Assembly: GCA_037127255.1 (NCBI GenBank)
Contig: JBANSL010000017.1
Coordinates: 73,036,857-73,100,856 of the forward strand
DNA: 64,000 nucleotides
Direction of reading: 5' to 3'
Origin: Persicaria tinctoria
Lineage: Eukaryota; Streptophyta; Magnoliopsida; Caryophyllales; Polygonaceae
A model generated the notes under the pieces. The model did not search any database and was not told where the DNA came from. It saw only the letters and a list, made by a program, of their open reading frames with translations. How positions within the stretch are numbered: position 1 is the stretch's first letter; each line of letters starts with the position of its first letter. This document shows, piece by piece, positions 8,190 through 20,589 of this stretch. Made by a program: the position numbers and the translations under genes.

Positions 8190-9283
8190 CTAGAAGTTCA
8201 TTCAGAGGGTTGGCAACTCCCCCAAATGAAATACATAAGCTAAATGAGAAGGATGTGCAAACACTATTTCAAACAGCTTAAACTGTGAAACTAATCAGCA
8301 TAAACCTCAAATGAAATACATAAAGCTAAATGTTTGAACAACAAGTCCAAGAATGAACCATTATGTGATGTTGACAATCATTATATCATCTAAAAGGTCA
8401 AACTTTCAAGTGATTTGTGCAACATACTGAAAGTTGAGGGATATTGGTCAAAAGACGGAAAGTAAAATGACTCTTGGAGGACGTTACAGACTCGTAATTC
8501 ACTGATACATGAGCAACATGAGTGCAGAGAAGAACCATAAGAAGCAGGATGAACAGGCCTATACAACTCCTAGAAAGCAACAGTATTGTATTTTGATTAT
8601 AAATCCTGCTCCACTAACCTCCAGGCCAGAGAAGTCAAGCCATGGGCAACAATCCAGAACTTCACAAACAAAAACAACAGTATCTCGCACCAGAAATCCT
8701 CCATTTGATTCCAGCATATCTGACACCTTCATAAACTGAAGTACTGAATTGCTCCATGTTCTTCGTCTGTGATAAAAAACAAACTATACCTTCGTCACAC
8801 CTGAGTTAAAGATTATACCAGGATGAGATCTAGAAGCTCAGACCTAGGTTTTGAATCAGCAAGATCAGCTTGATAACTGGAAAAAAAAAATTGATCAAAC
8901 CAAAACCCTAAAAATCATACGCTTGTAATTACTGAAGATGTGATGTTTCAAGTCAAAGTTCAGTGAAACCAATAATATCATTACAATAGTCACAGTTCAC
9001 AAACACCTCCTTCAGGCGTACCATGGGATAAATTTGAATGCGAATTATTATATGAACTTCCCAAAAGTTCATCTCAATTCACCCAAAAACAGTGATAAAA
9101 TAAAAAAGACTATTCATCTATGATCCAACAAGAAAAAGAGAGGTGATGAACTGATGATAAGGTGTAAGTTACCAGAATAGTTGTTGTTAGGTGGGGAAGT
9201 TGGAGGAAGGACTTTAAAAGACGAATGCGAAATAAAAGAAGGAAAATCGGCACATTAAGCCATATTCATAAGTAGTTAAGTAC
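8190..9283. other. Stretch downstream of dapF exon 5; expected 3' dapF exons not found
   Basis: Reading the minus strand, I found no sequence for the second catalytic-Cys motif (ACGTGA-type) or the C-terminal part of DapF between exon 5 and 7500. The sequence is ordinary AT-rich DNA with short frames. Confidence 0.5.
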
Positions 9284-11175
9284 CTGCTCTCCCTTTCTAC
9301 CAAAAGTGACACAATGTGGATTCCCCATGCTTAGACAAGTTAGGCTCCAGGTTGTATCGTCAACATCCAAATCCACTTTAACAACAGAAACATCCTTATT
9401 GGAGGGTATCTTTGTAGGTATATCAATGGCTTTCAGAATTGGTTCACCCATATCAACTTTAACCTGGTGCAGCATCCAGTAGCAAAAAAAATGAGTGTGA
9501 CTGCAAATGGCCGATAAACCAAAATGTAGACCAAACTACTCCAAAAAGTTCAGAATGAAAATCAAAGTCACTGAGGACTTGCACCATGAAATAAAACCGC
9601 ATTATATGAAAGGAAAGCAATACTCAATATTGCATAGGCAATATTGAGTAATAAAATTAACTTCTTTAGTCATACATAGGCCATTAGGCATACATATACA
9701 GCTAAGCTCATGACATGAATCCAAGCATAAACAGCAGAACATAATATAAAAAAGGAAGATAGACAAGATACACAGTACCTGTCCAGCATCTTGGATTTCA
9801 GGAACAATCAAACCAGCACCAGTATGGACAGTGAAGCTGGAATAAAGATGTCAAAATGGATTCAACATGAGCAATTTAGATAAGGTAAATACAGAGAATG
9901 CATCAGATATTAAATGATAACATATAATTTTGAAAAGGGTTACAATAGTAGTGTCTACTTTCCTGAGACTAGCAATTTGCCTGTTTTGACAACCATAGTT
10001 CATTAATTCCGGGAAATTATTCTTCATCCAAGTTTCTCTTATAGTCCCGCAGTGACGACATAACTAATCTATTACAGCCAATGGGTTAACTAGCTTCACA
10101 CGGCCCTTAGTGAGACATGCCAATGGTCTGACAGCTCTAACCTAATAATCCTAGAATCACTTGCCTAAAGTTCTCATCAGAAGCTCTTGAGTAGGAACTC
10201 GCCAAGCCATTGTCTTTCATCACAACTAAAGGAAGGATATGTAAATGATTTATTCTCCAGGGAAAGTCCAAAGATCATGTAACCTATGCAGATAAGCAAC
10301 ATGAAAAATCTCAATTCCCCTCTGGAAGATGGAAAACTTTACAAACATTTTGAATACATGGAAATATACACCTGAAAATGTACTAATGTCAATGTTTGCA
10401 CATAAATGTGAATTGTCAATACCATGTCTATAAACAAGCACAAAAATACCATGTAGGTAGTACCTATGCCTATGCCTCCCTTGCAAGTTCTCAAGCTCAG
10501 CAATGAATCTGGCAAAAGCAGCTCACTCCATTACCACACATCTGCAAAGGAAATAGAAATGAATGCAATCTACAATAGAAAACAAAGAAACCAATGAATG
10601 AGAGAAATAATCAATCACCTCAGGTTCACTCCCATTCGAATTGAAAATCCGCATAGTATAATCAGTGCCATTGATCCCAGGCAGCGCAAAGATCACCCCA
10701 TCCACACCAACACCGAAATTGCGGTCGCAAAGCCTCACCGCTTGCTCCGGCGTTACCTTAGGCTCTGTGGAATCCCTATTATCAACCTAAATGTGCACAC
10801 ATTAACCAACTGCCTTCAGATTCTAACATAGATAACATTTATCACGGAACGCACAATCTGGAAATCAACATCATTTACCAAAATGAAATCGTTGCCAAGG
10901 CCATGGTACTTGACGAAGTGAAGGAGGCCGGATTCTCGGCGATCGATGAAGGAAGATTGAGACGCTGACTGCTTCTCAGGAGCTCGAACGCTCATGGAAA
11001 CCGGGGAAACGCGGAGACCGGGTGTTCTCCGGCGGATTTTGGACAGGAAGAGAGGAATAGGGCGGAGGGAGGACGAATCAGCAGTATTGAGGATGGATAG
11101 CGAAGCGGAAGCACGCCGCCGCGAGGATGGTAGGGAGAGAGACAGGGAGCTGGTGGTGACAGCGGCGGCGGCCAT
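9284..11175 (-). pseudogene. dapF: Diaminopimelate epimerase (dapF) 5' fragment: five exons, frameshifted, 3' exons missing
   Basis: DapF interconverts LL- and meso-diaminopimelate, the penultimate step of lysine synthesis in plastids. Exons on the minus strand: 10879-11175, 10619-10786, 10464-10541, 9779-9836 and 9284-9463, all joined by GT-AG introns. Exon 1 carries about 80 Ser/Arg/Leu-rich residues typical of a plastid transit peptide, then LLHFVKYHGLGNDFIL. Exon 2 gives [20 protein letters not shown] and FNSNGSEPE. Exon 3 gives MCGNGVSC with the first catalytic Cys (family consensus has Arg where Ser stands). Exon 5 includes [11 protein letters not shown]. Just after MCGNGVSC a run of four T on the sense strand shifts the frame and causes an early stop. 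The last roughly 100 residues, with the second catalytic Cys, are absent from the window. Identity is secure; function as an epimerase is very unlikely. An intact copy should exist elsewhere. Confidence 0.85.
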
Positions 11176-11335
11176 GGCGGACTGTTTTTTTTTCCGTCGT
11201 CGGAGTGAAAATATGAATTTCTCCACTAATTGGGCTTTCCGAATTATTGGGCCGAATGGGGATTTTTGTTGAACGTAAAGCCCCAAATCTATGAAGAATT
11301 GAATATTTTTCAAGGTTCGAATTTAATAAAATATA

Positions 11336-11572
11336 CTCCCTTCGTTAATTAAAACACGACGTTTTACTATTCACGTACGTTTTTTTAGGTGGTAAAAACT
11401 ATATAAAATATTAAATTTTTTAATAATTTTTTTTAAAAATTTCATACTTATTACAATTAAGTATGAATTTATAAAAACAAATGTAAAAAAATGTTAATAT
11501 TTAATATAGTTTTTATCATTCTAAAAAAGCGTGCATGGATAGTAAACGACAAGTTTTAATTAACAGAGGTAG
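11336..11572. mobile_element. Stowaway-like MITE (TA target duplication)
   Basis: The ends are inverted: CTCCCTTCGTTAATTAAAAC at the left and GTTTTAATTAACAGAGGTAG at the right, flanked by TA on both sides. The interior is AT-rich with GGTGGTAAAAACTATATAAA and its mirrored counterpart. About 237 bp, non-coding. Confidence 0.8.
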
Positions 11573-11637
11573 TATAACTCAATTCGTTAAGTATAAAACA
11601 TACTCCGTATCATAAAGAATCGGCCCTTGGTCCTTTC

Positions 11638-11870
11638 TTTTTTACTTTGATTATGGAGGTGGCATCGGAACCTATTTAGGACGAGATCTCGTGGTGTATG
11701 TTTTTCGCGGACAACATTGTGTTAGTGGATGAGATGATAATTTGGGTGAAGTTAGAGCATTAGAGAGAGACGTTGAAAGGCAAGGTTTTTAACTTTTTAA
11801 TTTAGTAAAACAAAGACAGAATATGTAGAGTTTAGATTAGGAGAGGGGGGAGAATTGGACTAGGACATGA
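11638..11870 (+). pseudogene. Non-LTR reverse transcriptase remnant
   Basis: The plus frame reads FTLIMEVASEP, a stop, then DEISWCMFFADNIVLVDEMI, matching the catalytic FADD box of plant LINE reverse transcriptases (second Asp changed to Asn). Degraded codons resembling SKTKTEYVEF follow. In-frame stops and frameshifts make it inactive. Confidence 0.65.
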
Positions 11871-11934
11871 TGCTTGGTGAGGAATCTCCAAGGACAAATC
11901 AAGTGTCTTGTAAGTTGTAATGGAGGCATGTATT

Positions 11935-12062
11935 ATATATGAATAAATTTGGGCCGACTCTTTCAACCCGCCTGGATAAATATGTGGGTTATGAACTAGA
12001 CTAATTACGCATATGCGTCTGTGCACGTGATCCCTGATCACGAATCATAATAGACTTTAGTA
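11935..12062 (+). repeat. Fragment of a TRIM/LTR-like repeat
   Basis: ACGCATATGCGTCTGTGCAC and TAATAGACTTTAGTA resemble the right half of the repeat at 46129-46340 (ATGCGCATGAGCGCACGTGT, ACGGACTTCAGTA). Only a partial copy is visible. Confidence 0.4.
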
Positions 12063-14240
12063 GAATACTAAAGAAATTCGACGTATTGAATATGTCTGAT
12101 GGATTGAGAGGTTGAAATTTCATTTTTGCCTTAAAATGACCACAAAATGTTGCTTTGAAAGACATTTTTGATTTGTAAGGTATAGCCTAAAATAAATTAA
12201 ACTAACCTTAGCTCTTTAGGTATTTGATAACGCGCTTGTTTATGTAGAAAGAATAAAATGCTAATAAGATGTTTATAATTAGTTAATAATAAGGGCTTGT
12301 TTGGACGATCTATAATTTTGACTACATATATTATAATATACAGAGTATATTATAATGTAATATTTAATATTATAAGTTATAGTTAATAGTTATGCAAACA
12401 GATTCTAAGTTGTCCTCGCCAAACTGAAGGAATAAAAAGAAGGGAGAAGCAATGAATAATCACCATCATCAATTATTGAAAGGAATTTTGGCTTGTGACT
12501 CTTTTATCCAGTGTTGTTCTTTTCCAGTACGTTTTTTTTTTTAAATCAAGGTAAAGATTCAAATTATCCAACACACCAGTATCGAATAAATTAACTAGCC
12601 GAAACAAACGGTAAACGAACTAACCGTTATGAAACTAGCAAGCTACAACATAAATGATTAAATGTCCTAGCCTAATAGGTTGATTTTGTTCTTTTTTACT
12701 ATGTCTTTTAACTTTTCCACACCCTTATTTTTTTTTAAAGAAAAGAAATTTTTTAGACATGTATCTCTGTGAAATTCACATAGGCTATGAACCAAACAAC
12801 GACCAATTCAAGTGTCAACCGAATTAAGAGAGGTTCGTGTTATCCCCCCCAAAAAAGAACAGTAAGTCATCTCTAACAACTCTTTTAAAAAATCTTCAAA
12901 ATAGATTAAATAAATATTAAAATATTTAAAAAATTTACTTTTAACTCTAACAAATTTTCTATTTTACAAATTTTTATATTTATTATATCCTATCAATACT
13001 TTCTATTTGAAACAAATTTAATTTTAATTTGAAAATCAAGCATCCAAAGAAAATTTGTGTATGTACTATGTAGTTTGTTGTTTTGTTGACGGCTAGTCCG
13101 TCTGCCGATTCGTCGGCCTCTCGAGTTTCAGGTTTTTCTGAACTCGAATCTTTTCCTAATAAAAAAAAAAATTAATTTTAATTTTGTGCGCACAAGTTGG
13201 AGGAAATCAAACAACTACAAATTGAAAAAAATACAAATCGAAACAACTAAAATTTGAAGGAATACATGAAACAAAAATCGAACCATCGGAGGAGCAATTG
13301 AAACCAAAATCGAACATCAAATCGAAACAATTGGACACCTACAAATTGAAGGAAATAAAAATCGAAGGAACAATATTCAAAGCTATAATCCAAGCAACTA
13401 CAAGGATTTGTATTGGTATTCCAAGGAGAGTTACATTTTAGCAACTTTTTCTAGCAGCTTTTTATCACACTTATGCTTGGTAAAAAGATAACTGATGGGT
13501 AGCCGAAACTAATTAGATATCTGAATCTGATAAATTATTTGTGTTAAATATAAATTAATAAGCTAGTATGATGTTTGAGAAACCTAGTTGTTTGGGTAGA
13601 TGATAGAAACTTATGAATAAAAAACTATAAGCTCTAAAATATTTGGGTGAGTAGCTATGACTCAAAAACTAGTTAAACTAAAATCTTATATATTTATTTA
13701 ATTTAAAACTATATAATATCAAAACAACAAGATCCGAAAAGCTACTTCTTGTGCCAAACAGAGCCTAAGATATTTCAAACCCTTACTTTAAGCAAGCTAG
13801 CAAATCATATCAATTTTATTGGGTGAATAAAATTAGATTGTTGTTAACACACTCAAATTTACAATTAAAATAAGAGCCTAATATGCACATTTTATTACTA
13901 ATTGTTTAGGTTAAATATCATTAATCAACTCGAAAGGACCTCATCCATTTGACAATTGAAATATACATATAACGTACAACCTTATCATTCTAGAGGAGAT
14001 AATCAGCCACATATATCATACAATGCAATCAAGTACAAGAAAAAGTAAAGGATAATAAAATTCCATTAAATCATCCAACAAATCAAGACAAAAGAAATAC
14101 ACATATATGACCCAGCAAGCAATTTGAACTCATCATACACATCAAATGATCCAACCAAGCAAAAATTCAAATTAATTTATTGGCATATTTAAGTTAAAAA
14201 CAACAAAAACCCATGATGGTGAGATGAACAAGGTGACCCA
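12063..14240. other. AT-rich intergenic region, 3' of the GATA gene
   Basis: No gene recognised. A weak MITE-like inverted pair, TAAGGGCTTGTTTGGAC near 12290 against GCAAACAGATTCTAAG near 12394-12410, may mark a small element. Around 13200-13420 a loose repeat of ATCGAA/ACAA words gives short false frames. Confidence 0.4.
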
Positions 14241-14445
14241 TCTTAGTTTGTTCCTTTCTTTGGCTATTTTCTTCACCATGAATCATATCTCCTTCACCAA
14301 ATTATGAAAGAACAAACAATCCCTAACCCTATTTCTATATTCGCTCGAAAGCCAGACGAAGCACGAATTCGAGTCGTTATTCTTATTATAACTATCAATT
14401 CGATCACGAGTAGTTAAGATAGTAGATAGTACTGATCGATGTTCG
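14241..14445 (-). other. 3' untranslated region of the GATA gene
   Basis: Sequence directly after the TGA at 14446-14448 on the minus strand, without another supported gene. The polyadenylation site was not located. Confidence 0.4.
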
Positions 14446-15678
14446 TCATCCATGGACGAGGCCACAAGATAAGGCCATGAGGAGGATCGCGGCTTCCTTC
14501 TCTTCTTGAGGAAAAACCTGTTGGAGGGACAAGTTCTTGCTCAAGTTCAAAGCAAATTCTTCCAAGCAAAGCTTCCGTTGAGCGCCATTTTGTTGGTGTT
14601 CTTGAGATGGCTTAACGATATTGGACCGTTTCTTTGCAGCCCCAATGCCATTGTTGTTGTTGTTGTTGTTGTTGTTTGGGGCTTTCTTGTGGCCATTTCC
14701 GGCCCTCATTGTTAAGCCTAACATACCATTTGTCGCCAAGGCCATCGGCCTTCTCGCTTTCCTTTGCCTGATTCCGCAAGCATTGCAAAGTGACTGCATC
14801 AAAATTCATAAACTTGTCACTTATACAAACATATATAATATGTGACTATTCTAACAATTCAATGATGATACCGACGTCTATTGATCGAATTTAAGTGCAT
14901 TCTTTTTAAGAAATTTTGAGACCTAGATCACTTGAATGCATTAGGTAAGTACCAAGATGCCATACCTTAGGTCCTCTAGGGCCACTTCTCCACAAAGGGG
15001 TTTTTGTAGTGTTGCAATCCGAACAAACTCGAATAATAGTGTTGTCATTGTTGTTGCAGCTGCTACGAATATTCGAAGATCCGCCAATCAGGGCATTTCG
15101 TATAAGATGGCGGGTTTCGGCTTGCACTTGTAGAGGTGGAAGTTGGTCCTTTTGAAGATCATCACCTCTCATCACTTCCTTCATTACTCTCAATGGCGTC
15201 CAATTGACAGATGAGCCACTGATCTCAGCACCGCCACCACCGTTGTCACCAACTACAACTCGATCTTCTTTCCTTAAAAGGGTGAATTTCAAGCCTGCAG
15301 CGTGATTCGCCCCCTTGTCGATCTCTAGGGCTTTTCGATCACATGATCCGAAACCAGCCTTACAAATGATCATCAAAGGGGGGAAAAATGTTAAACCCTA
15401 ATTAAATTTCAATTGCTAACAACAAAAAAATAAAAATAAATTATACACACCTCTTGGTGGTATGGTGATGGCTGAAGTTGTGATCCCATGTATAAGAACC
15501 CTATTTGATCTCGAGAAACCGATTGCAACCTCGAGAAGCTAACCGGAGTCGTACTATGATGATGAAGTGATAGTTGATGATGGTGATCATGAAAGAATTG
15601 TTCCTGTTGGTGCCCTTGATTTAAGTCTATGGTATAGGGAGGACGATGAAGGTCCGAATACCGCGAGGAGGTACTCAT
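14446..15678 (-). CDS. GNC/CGA1-like: B-class LLM-domain GATA transcription factor (GNC/CGA1-like)
   Basis: Three exons on the minus strand: 15451-15678, 14966-15358 and 14446-14793. All introns are GT-AG in phase 0, giving 322 residues. The product is a nuclear DNA-binding factor of the group that promotes chloroplast development and greening downstream of light, nitrate and cytokinin. The class IV-type finger is C-X2-C-X18-C-X2-C at residues 188-213 (CSDCNTTKTPLWRSGPRGPK, then LCNAC), split by intron 2 exactly after GPRGPK as is usual in plant GATAs. It is followed by the basic GIRQRKARR. The C-terminus EAAILLMALSCGLVHG is the LLM motif that defines the HAN-lacking B-GATAs. The N-terminus has YTIDLNQ and a His-rich tract. 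An Asn run of nine (247-255) is encoded by a simple repeat. The gene looks intact. The start at 15678 is the first ATG after a GA-rich leader. Confidence 0.92.
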
Positions 15679-16010
15679 GGCGGGGTATCGAGATGATCAA
15701 TCGAATTGAATGAGGAGTACTTAATGGTCAGGGAGAGGAGGAGCAAGGAGAGGGGGGGCCTGGGTGATCAGAGAGGGGGCCGGGCCGGCACACAAGAGCA
15801 AGTGGTGAGAGGCTATCAGAGAGAGTGTGTTAATGGAGAGCTATTCACGAGAGGGTTATAAGATAGAGAAGAAAACAAAAGGCATTGAAAAGGGAGGGAG
15901 GAAGAAGACAGTGGTGAGAACAAGATTAGACATGTAGCAGCAAATGCTACCACACTTAGCCATTTTTATGCCTCTATCCCTTTCCCCACACTTCATAATA
16001 TTTTCGGCAA
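15679..16010 (-). promoter_or_regulatory. GA-rich leader and proximal promoter of the GATA gene
   Basis: Purine-rich plus strand (AGGGAGAGGAGGAGCAAGGA, GAGAGAGTGTG), that is, a CT-rich leader on the gene's strand, as is common for plant 5' UTRs. No confident TATA box was fixed. Confidence 0.4.
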
Positions 16011-16419
16011 ATTGCGGGAATTAGCCCTAACTTTGAGGATAGTTGTCAAAAATAGCACAACTTTATCGTTTTTTTTTATTAGGAAATAATTCGGGCGAGG
16101 ATACTCAGCCTGCAGCATATATCCTTGCGGATGATGTCCAGAAGACCAGTATTGTTTTGGATATCGACCCCCGAGACAGAGTGACAAATCCTTATCAGTC
16201 ACTCTGTAACCTAGGCACAAGTTTATTGTTATCGATCATGTCGATGACAGCTCGTAAAAATAAAAAAATCGGTGGTTTTTTATGGTTAAAAAAAACTTTG
16301 GTAGCGGTGACGTTCACAATTTGTTTTATAATATAACTGGTGGTATTTTTCGCTATTTTGAAATTCAAGCTATTTTTGCAACTATTGTTGAAGTTGGGGT
16401 TGTTTTTCGCAATTTACCC
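16011..16419. mobile_element. Non-autonomous TIR element (GCAAATTGCGGG ends)
   Basis: The left end GGCAAATTGCGGGAATTAGC through ATAGTTGTCAAAAATAGC is matched in reverse at the right end (GCTATTTTTGCAACTATTG through CGCAATTTACCCG), so the arms are about 55 bp. I could not find a clean target duplication, so the superfamily is open (Mutator-like is possible). The interior ORF of about 97 codons is not recognised. Confidence 0.6.
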
Positions 16420-17040
16420 GGTTAATAATGGATAGAAATGAGAAACCCTAGCTAGCCCAAAAAGGGTCAAACCCTAAGATGATTCATTGCCGCTATTAGG
16501 TATAGACTTGCAAATCAAGTCAATGCTTGATTTGGGGATGGTACTTGGCCATCAAGTTTTCATTTTATGGAGATCTAGATTTATGGGTAATTAGTTAAGA
16601 ATTACTACTTGAATCGGTTAATTATTTAATTTAATATAGGCCGGATTTTCTAGCCGTACGTTACACCATTATGACCATACCCATCAAATTCTTTTGAATG
16701 CCTAAAAAAGTACTATAAATCATTTCATTTTCAATACCCACCTTTTCAATATGAGATACACCAACCATTATGACACGAATATATATGTAACTTTGTTAAA
16801 AAATGGTGGATCATATATGATGTGGGGGTTCACGCACGCCCAGCGCAACACGCGTCAACTTTATCGAACATATAATCTTAATCCTAAAATCAATTGGTGT
16901 TAGGAAGAGTAACCCACCCATTTATGTGCAACCTTGCCGAGCACACAACCCACCCATTTATGTGGGATACTATCCCACTTCATATTCTCAACAAACTTTA
17001 ACTAAAATTATAAAGGGTTTTCTTATCACTTACGTACCTA
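16420..17040. other. Intergenic; short direct repeat only
   Basis: AACCCACCCATTTATGTG occurs at about 16911 and 16948. Nothing else supported. Confidence 0.4.
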
Positions 17041-17280
17041 CTACCTCCGTTCAGAAATATATGTCATTTAACTTTTTGACACGTTTTTTAAGAAGCTATT
17101 TTCTATATAAAATATCAATTTTTTTAGTAATTTTTTAATATAATATAATATAAATCTGATTAATAATAAGTATCATATTATTAAAAAAAATTGTTTAAAA
17201 AGTGAATATTTTATATAGTTTTTAACTCATTAAAAAACGTGTCAATAAGTCAAACGACATCTATTTCTGAACGGATGTAG
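17041..17280. mobile_element. Stowaway-like MITE
   Basis: Left end CTACCTCCGTTCAGAAATAT, right end TTTCTGAACGGATGTAG, TA on both sides, about 240 bp. The subterminal TGTCATTTAACTTTTTGACA is matched by GTCAAACGACAT at the other end. Confidence 0.85.
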
Positions 17281-19015
17281 TAATAATTATCACTAAACAA
17301 GATGGTTGATTTTTGTTATCACTAGTAAGGTGACATGTATCTAGTGCTGAGGGTTAAGCACCATATTTTATAATGGTATTGATCTACTATAAGTTAAGGT
17401 GTGTTAAAGGCCGGGTGGCTCGATCATCAACGATCGAGACATGTCGGAGTCGGTGAGAAACAGTCTGATTGTCAAGCAAATCAAGAGAACACCGCTCCAC
17501 GTGTTCGATCAACTTCTTCACCAACGGTTGCTAAAGTTCATCATGATTCATCGGGAACATGATCAAGTTTTTAACGACGTTATCGTAACTTAATATATAA
17601 AACATATAAAAGAGTTTTTTTGCCCATTTAAGACTGAATTGAAAGCCAAATCACATTTGTTTAAAAAAAAAAAAAAGGATAAACCACCTAATTTATAATA
17701 TAGTAATAATAATAATATATTTTTATTATAATTAAGGATATTATTTTTTTACCTGGAAATAAGTTTAGAATCTATCCTAATAAGACTAGATGATAATATA
17801 AACAAAAAACAATTAAAAGATATTTAAGATTAAAAATAATTAAAAATATATTTATTTAGAATAACCATTTTAATTAAAAAAATATTATAAATCATAATAT
17901 TTCATATAAATTTGCATAATCATCATTTTATTAAAAAATTTCTTAAATTGGACGAATTAACTTATAAAAGAGGTTTTCTGCCCAATAAATTTATTAACTA
18001 AATAAATTTGTATAAAAACTTTTTCAATGGTAATATATTATAAAAATCAATTATATAATATGAAGTATTATATAATTTATATAAAAAAAATAATTTATAT
18101 AAAAAAAATTATGTGGAAGTAGTGAATGAATTGATCAGTCGGCCGGTATTCCTATAATGAAAGGCTTAAATCATGAGATTGGAGGAATTCCTATAATACA
18201 AATTAAGGGAATTAGTAGCAAGTGGTCCGAATGTCAACTAGCTATATATATAGTATAGTATAATATAAGTTAAAAAAATGGAATCATGAGTTTGTGATAA
18301 CAAGGTGATCTTGAAACTATCCGGGGACAAACCCCTAGCTCCTTTGTAAGTAGATTTGTCCTTTATTGATCAGTCATCACTATCTCATATATACAATCTG
18401 GATTGATTGGAGCCGTTACATTACATACTTATTTTTTCATTATATATTTTCAGGATTTTGCTTGCATATATACACTCTCGTTAATCACATCTATCTATCT
18501 ATATATAATATATCTAGGCAAACATATCAAAAGTATTTATTTTTTGGTTTCGATCCTTAATTATATATATAAGCTTCTAAAGGTTCTTCGTTCTCATAAT
18601 TCAAATTTAAGTTAGTAGAAGGTTCTTCATTCTAAAAATAACTAGTAAATACATTTTGGTGCATGGTAGCTTCATTTGCAACCATCCAAATTGTGTGGCA
18701 CAAAATCACAAACATGATAATACAGTACTCTTTACTGTATCTTTGATTAGATTGATTTACTTCTATATCAATAATTAATCATCAATAATCATTGATCAAT
18801 ACTTAAATCAATAATATAAGCAGAAGTATCTCAATACTTTTTTGGTTCATATAGGTATGCACTTTGGCCATTATAATATAGGAAGGAGGGGTTCCAATTC
18901 ATGTCATCCTTACCAGCTAAGCTAGCAAGGCTCGACTATTATCCGGTTTTCTAATCTATATTCTTGACACGTAGGTTGAGAAGTTTAAATTAAAAAAATT
19001 CCATGTATTATATTT
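17281..19015. other. AT-rich intergenic region
   Basis: Long A/T tracts and TATA-type simple sequence, especially 17690-18110. No coding, RNA or terminal-repeat signal that I can support. Confidence 0.45.
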
Positions 19016-19476
19016 AGACCTGTCAAACGGGTCATTCGGGTCGGGTCACTTCGGGTTTCGGGTAAAACGGGTCTCGGGTAAAACGGGTTTCGGGTTTTTC
19101 GGGTTGACTCGAACCCGGGTTTGACTGGGTTGCGGGTCATTTCGGGTCGATTTCGGGTTTGTCAATTTTTTCTTTTTTAAATTAAAAAAATCACGGTTTG
19201 ATAATTTTGTGATAAATTTTAATTATATATAAAAAAATTTAATTATATATAATTATAAATCAACCGGGTCAATCGGGTCACCGGGTCAATCGGGTAAATC
19301 GGGTCAAAATTACCGGGGCAATCGGGTCACCGGGTCGAAACCCAGATTACTCGGAAAATTTGGTTTTTCGGGTTCGGGTCGGAAAAAAATTAGGGTCAAA
19401 ATTTCCGAGTTCGGATCGGAAATTTTTCGGGTCGTTCGGGTCGGGTCACCGGGTCGAGTTGTGTTTTGACAGGTCT
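19016..19476. mobile_element. Palindromic CGGGTCGGGTC element with AGACCTGTCAAA ends
   Basis: The ends are inverted: AGACCTGTCAAACGGGTC at the left and GTGTTTTGACAGGTCT at the right. Both halves are filled with repeats of CGGGTC, and the centre is AT-rich. This is a non-coding MITE-like repeat. No clear duplication beyond TTA/TAA was found, so the superfamily is undetermined. Confidence 0.65.
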
Positions 19477-20207
19477 AATTATATTAGCTAGTTTTTTAGT
19501 ATTACTTTCCTATAGTTGATCTATATTTTATTTGGTAAGAAATCTTTCCTAAATAAGTTTTTTAACCTATATCCTAAACAGGGGCAGATCCAGAAAAATT
19601 TTCAGAATGGGTACAATTTTTTTTGTATTGCGTTTATAAGGAATAATTTTTTAAAATATATATTAAGAGAATATATTAAAATTATAAACAAATTCTAATT
19701 GCTCATTTATGAAATACTTATTAAATTTTTTTAACAAGGGTTGAATTGAAATACAATAATTTTATGATTAGAATGAGCTCAACCAGTAATCCACTTAAAT
19801 ACTTGTGTTTTTTTCTTCTAGTTTTTGTATATAACGTGATCTGAGCTACCATATACTTGTATTTTTTTTCGGGAAGGGGTGGGCGATAGTCCAATAATCC
19901 CCACCCCTGAATCCAACCCTAATCCTAAAGGAAAGGTTAGAAAGACCATATAATTATTATATTATATTATATATAAAATATTAATATATTTTAATTTTGA
20001 AATCTATCAATCATTCATATAAATATATAATTTTGATATAGTGGTATATATGTGAGAGAGTGAGATATGTCATGGCTTAATTAGATTTGGATACATCTCC
20101 ATATACATGCCACATTTAGGCATGACCATCTTATGAAGCTGACAAAACAATTTTGTGGTAGAGCTTAGAAATTTTAAATTTTAAAACCAATTTAACTTGT
20201 GTAAAAC
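19477..20207. other. Decayed repeat sequence
   Basis: GGGGCAGATCCAGAAAAATT near 19580 is the kind of end seen in old plant elements, but I found no partner. The rest is AT-rich. Confidence 0.3.
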
Positions 20208-20388
20208 TTTTTTCTATCTTATGCCCCAAGAAAATATGATAAGACCCTAAATTTGGAAAAAAAAAATTAAACTTTTAATTAGTTTAGCATTTTTTTAATT
20301 AGATTTTTAGGATCGTTTGCATTTTTTGTAGGGAATCTTTCCTAATTTAGTGTCTTATCCTATGCCTCAAGGGCCTAGGATAGAAAAA
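20208..20388. mobile_element. MITE, TTTTTCTATCCTATGCC family, copy 1
   Basis: Starts TTTTTTCTATCTTATGCCCC and ends GGGCCTAGGATAGAAAAA. It shares the internal ATAAGACCCTAAATTTGG and TTAGTTTAGCATTTTTTTAA blocks with the copy at 28861-29043. Non-coding. Confidence 0.7.
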
Positions 20389-20589
20389 TTGAACTCTTAA
20401 TTAGGCTAATTAATTTTTAATAACATAATACTATATTCTAATTATAAACTCCGGCCATGTAATTGTAATCCTATGGGAAATAAATTAGCTTGTTTGTCAC
20501 TTTAAAGTTATCAATTGGAGTGCAGTCTAGATGAGGATTTCCTTTTACACACAAAATTCCAACCAGCCAAAGAAGAAAAATAAGCATGA

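Noticed and set aside
19016..19476. CGGGTC repeats taken as telomere-like
   Set aside because: The plant telomere unit is TTTAGGG; these repeats sit inside inverted AGACCTGTC ends.
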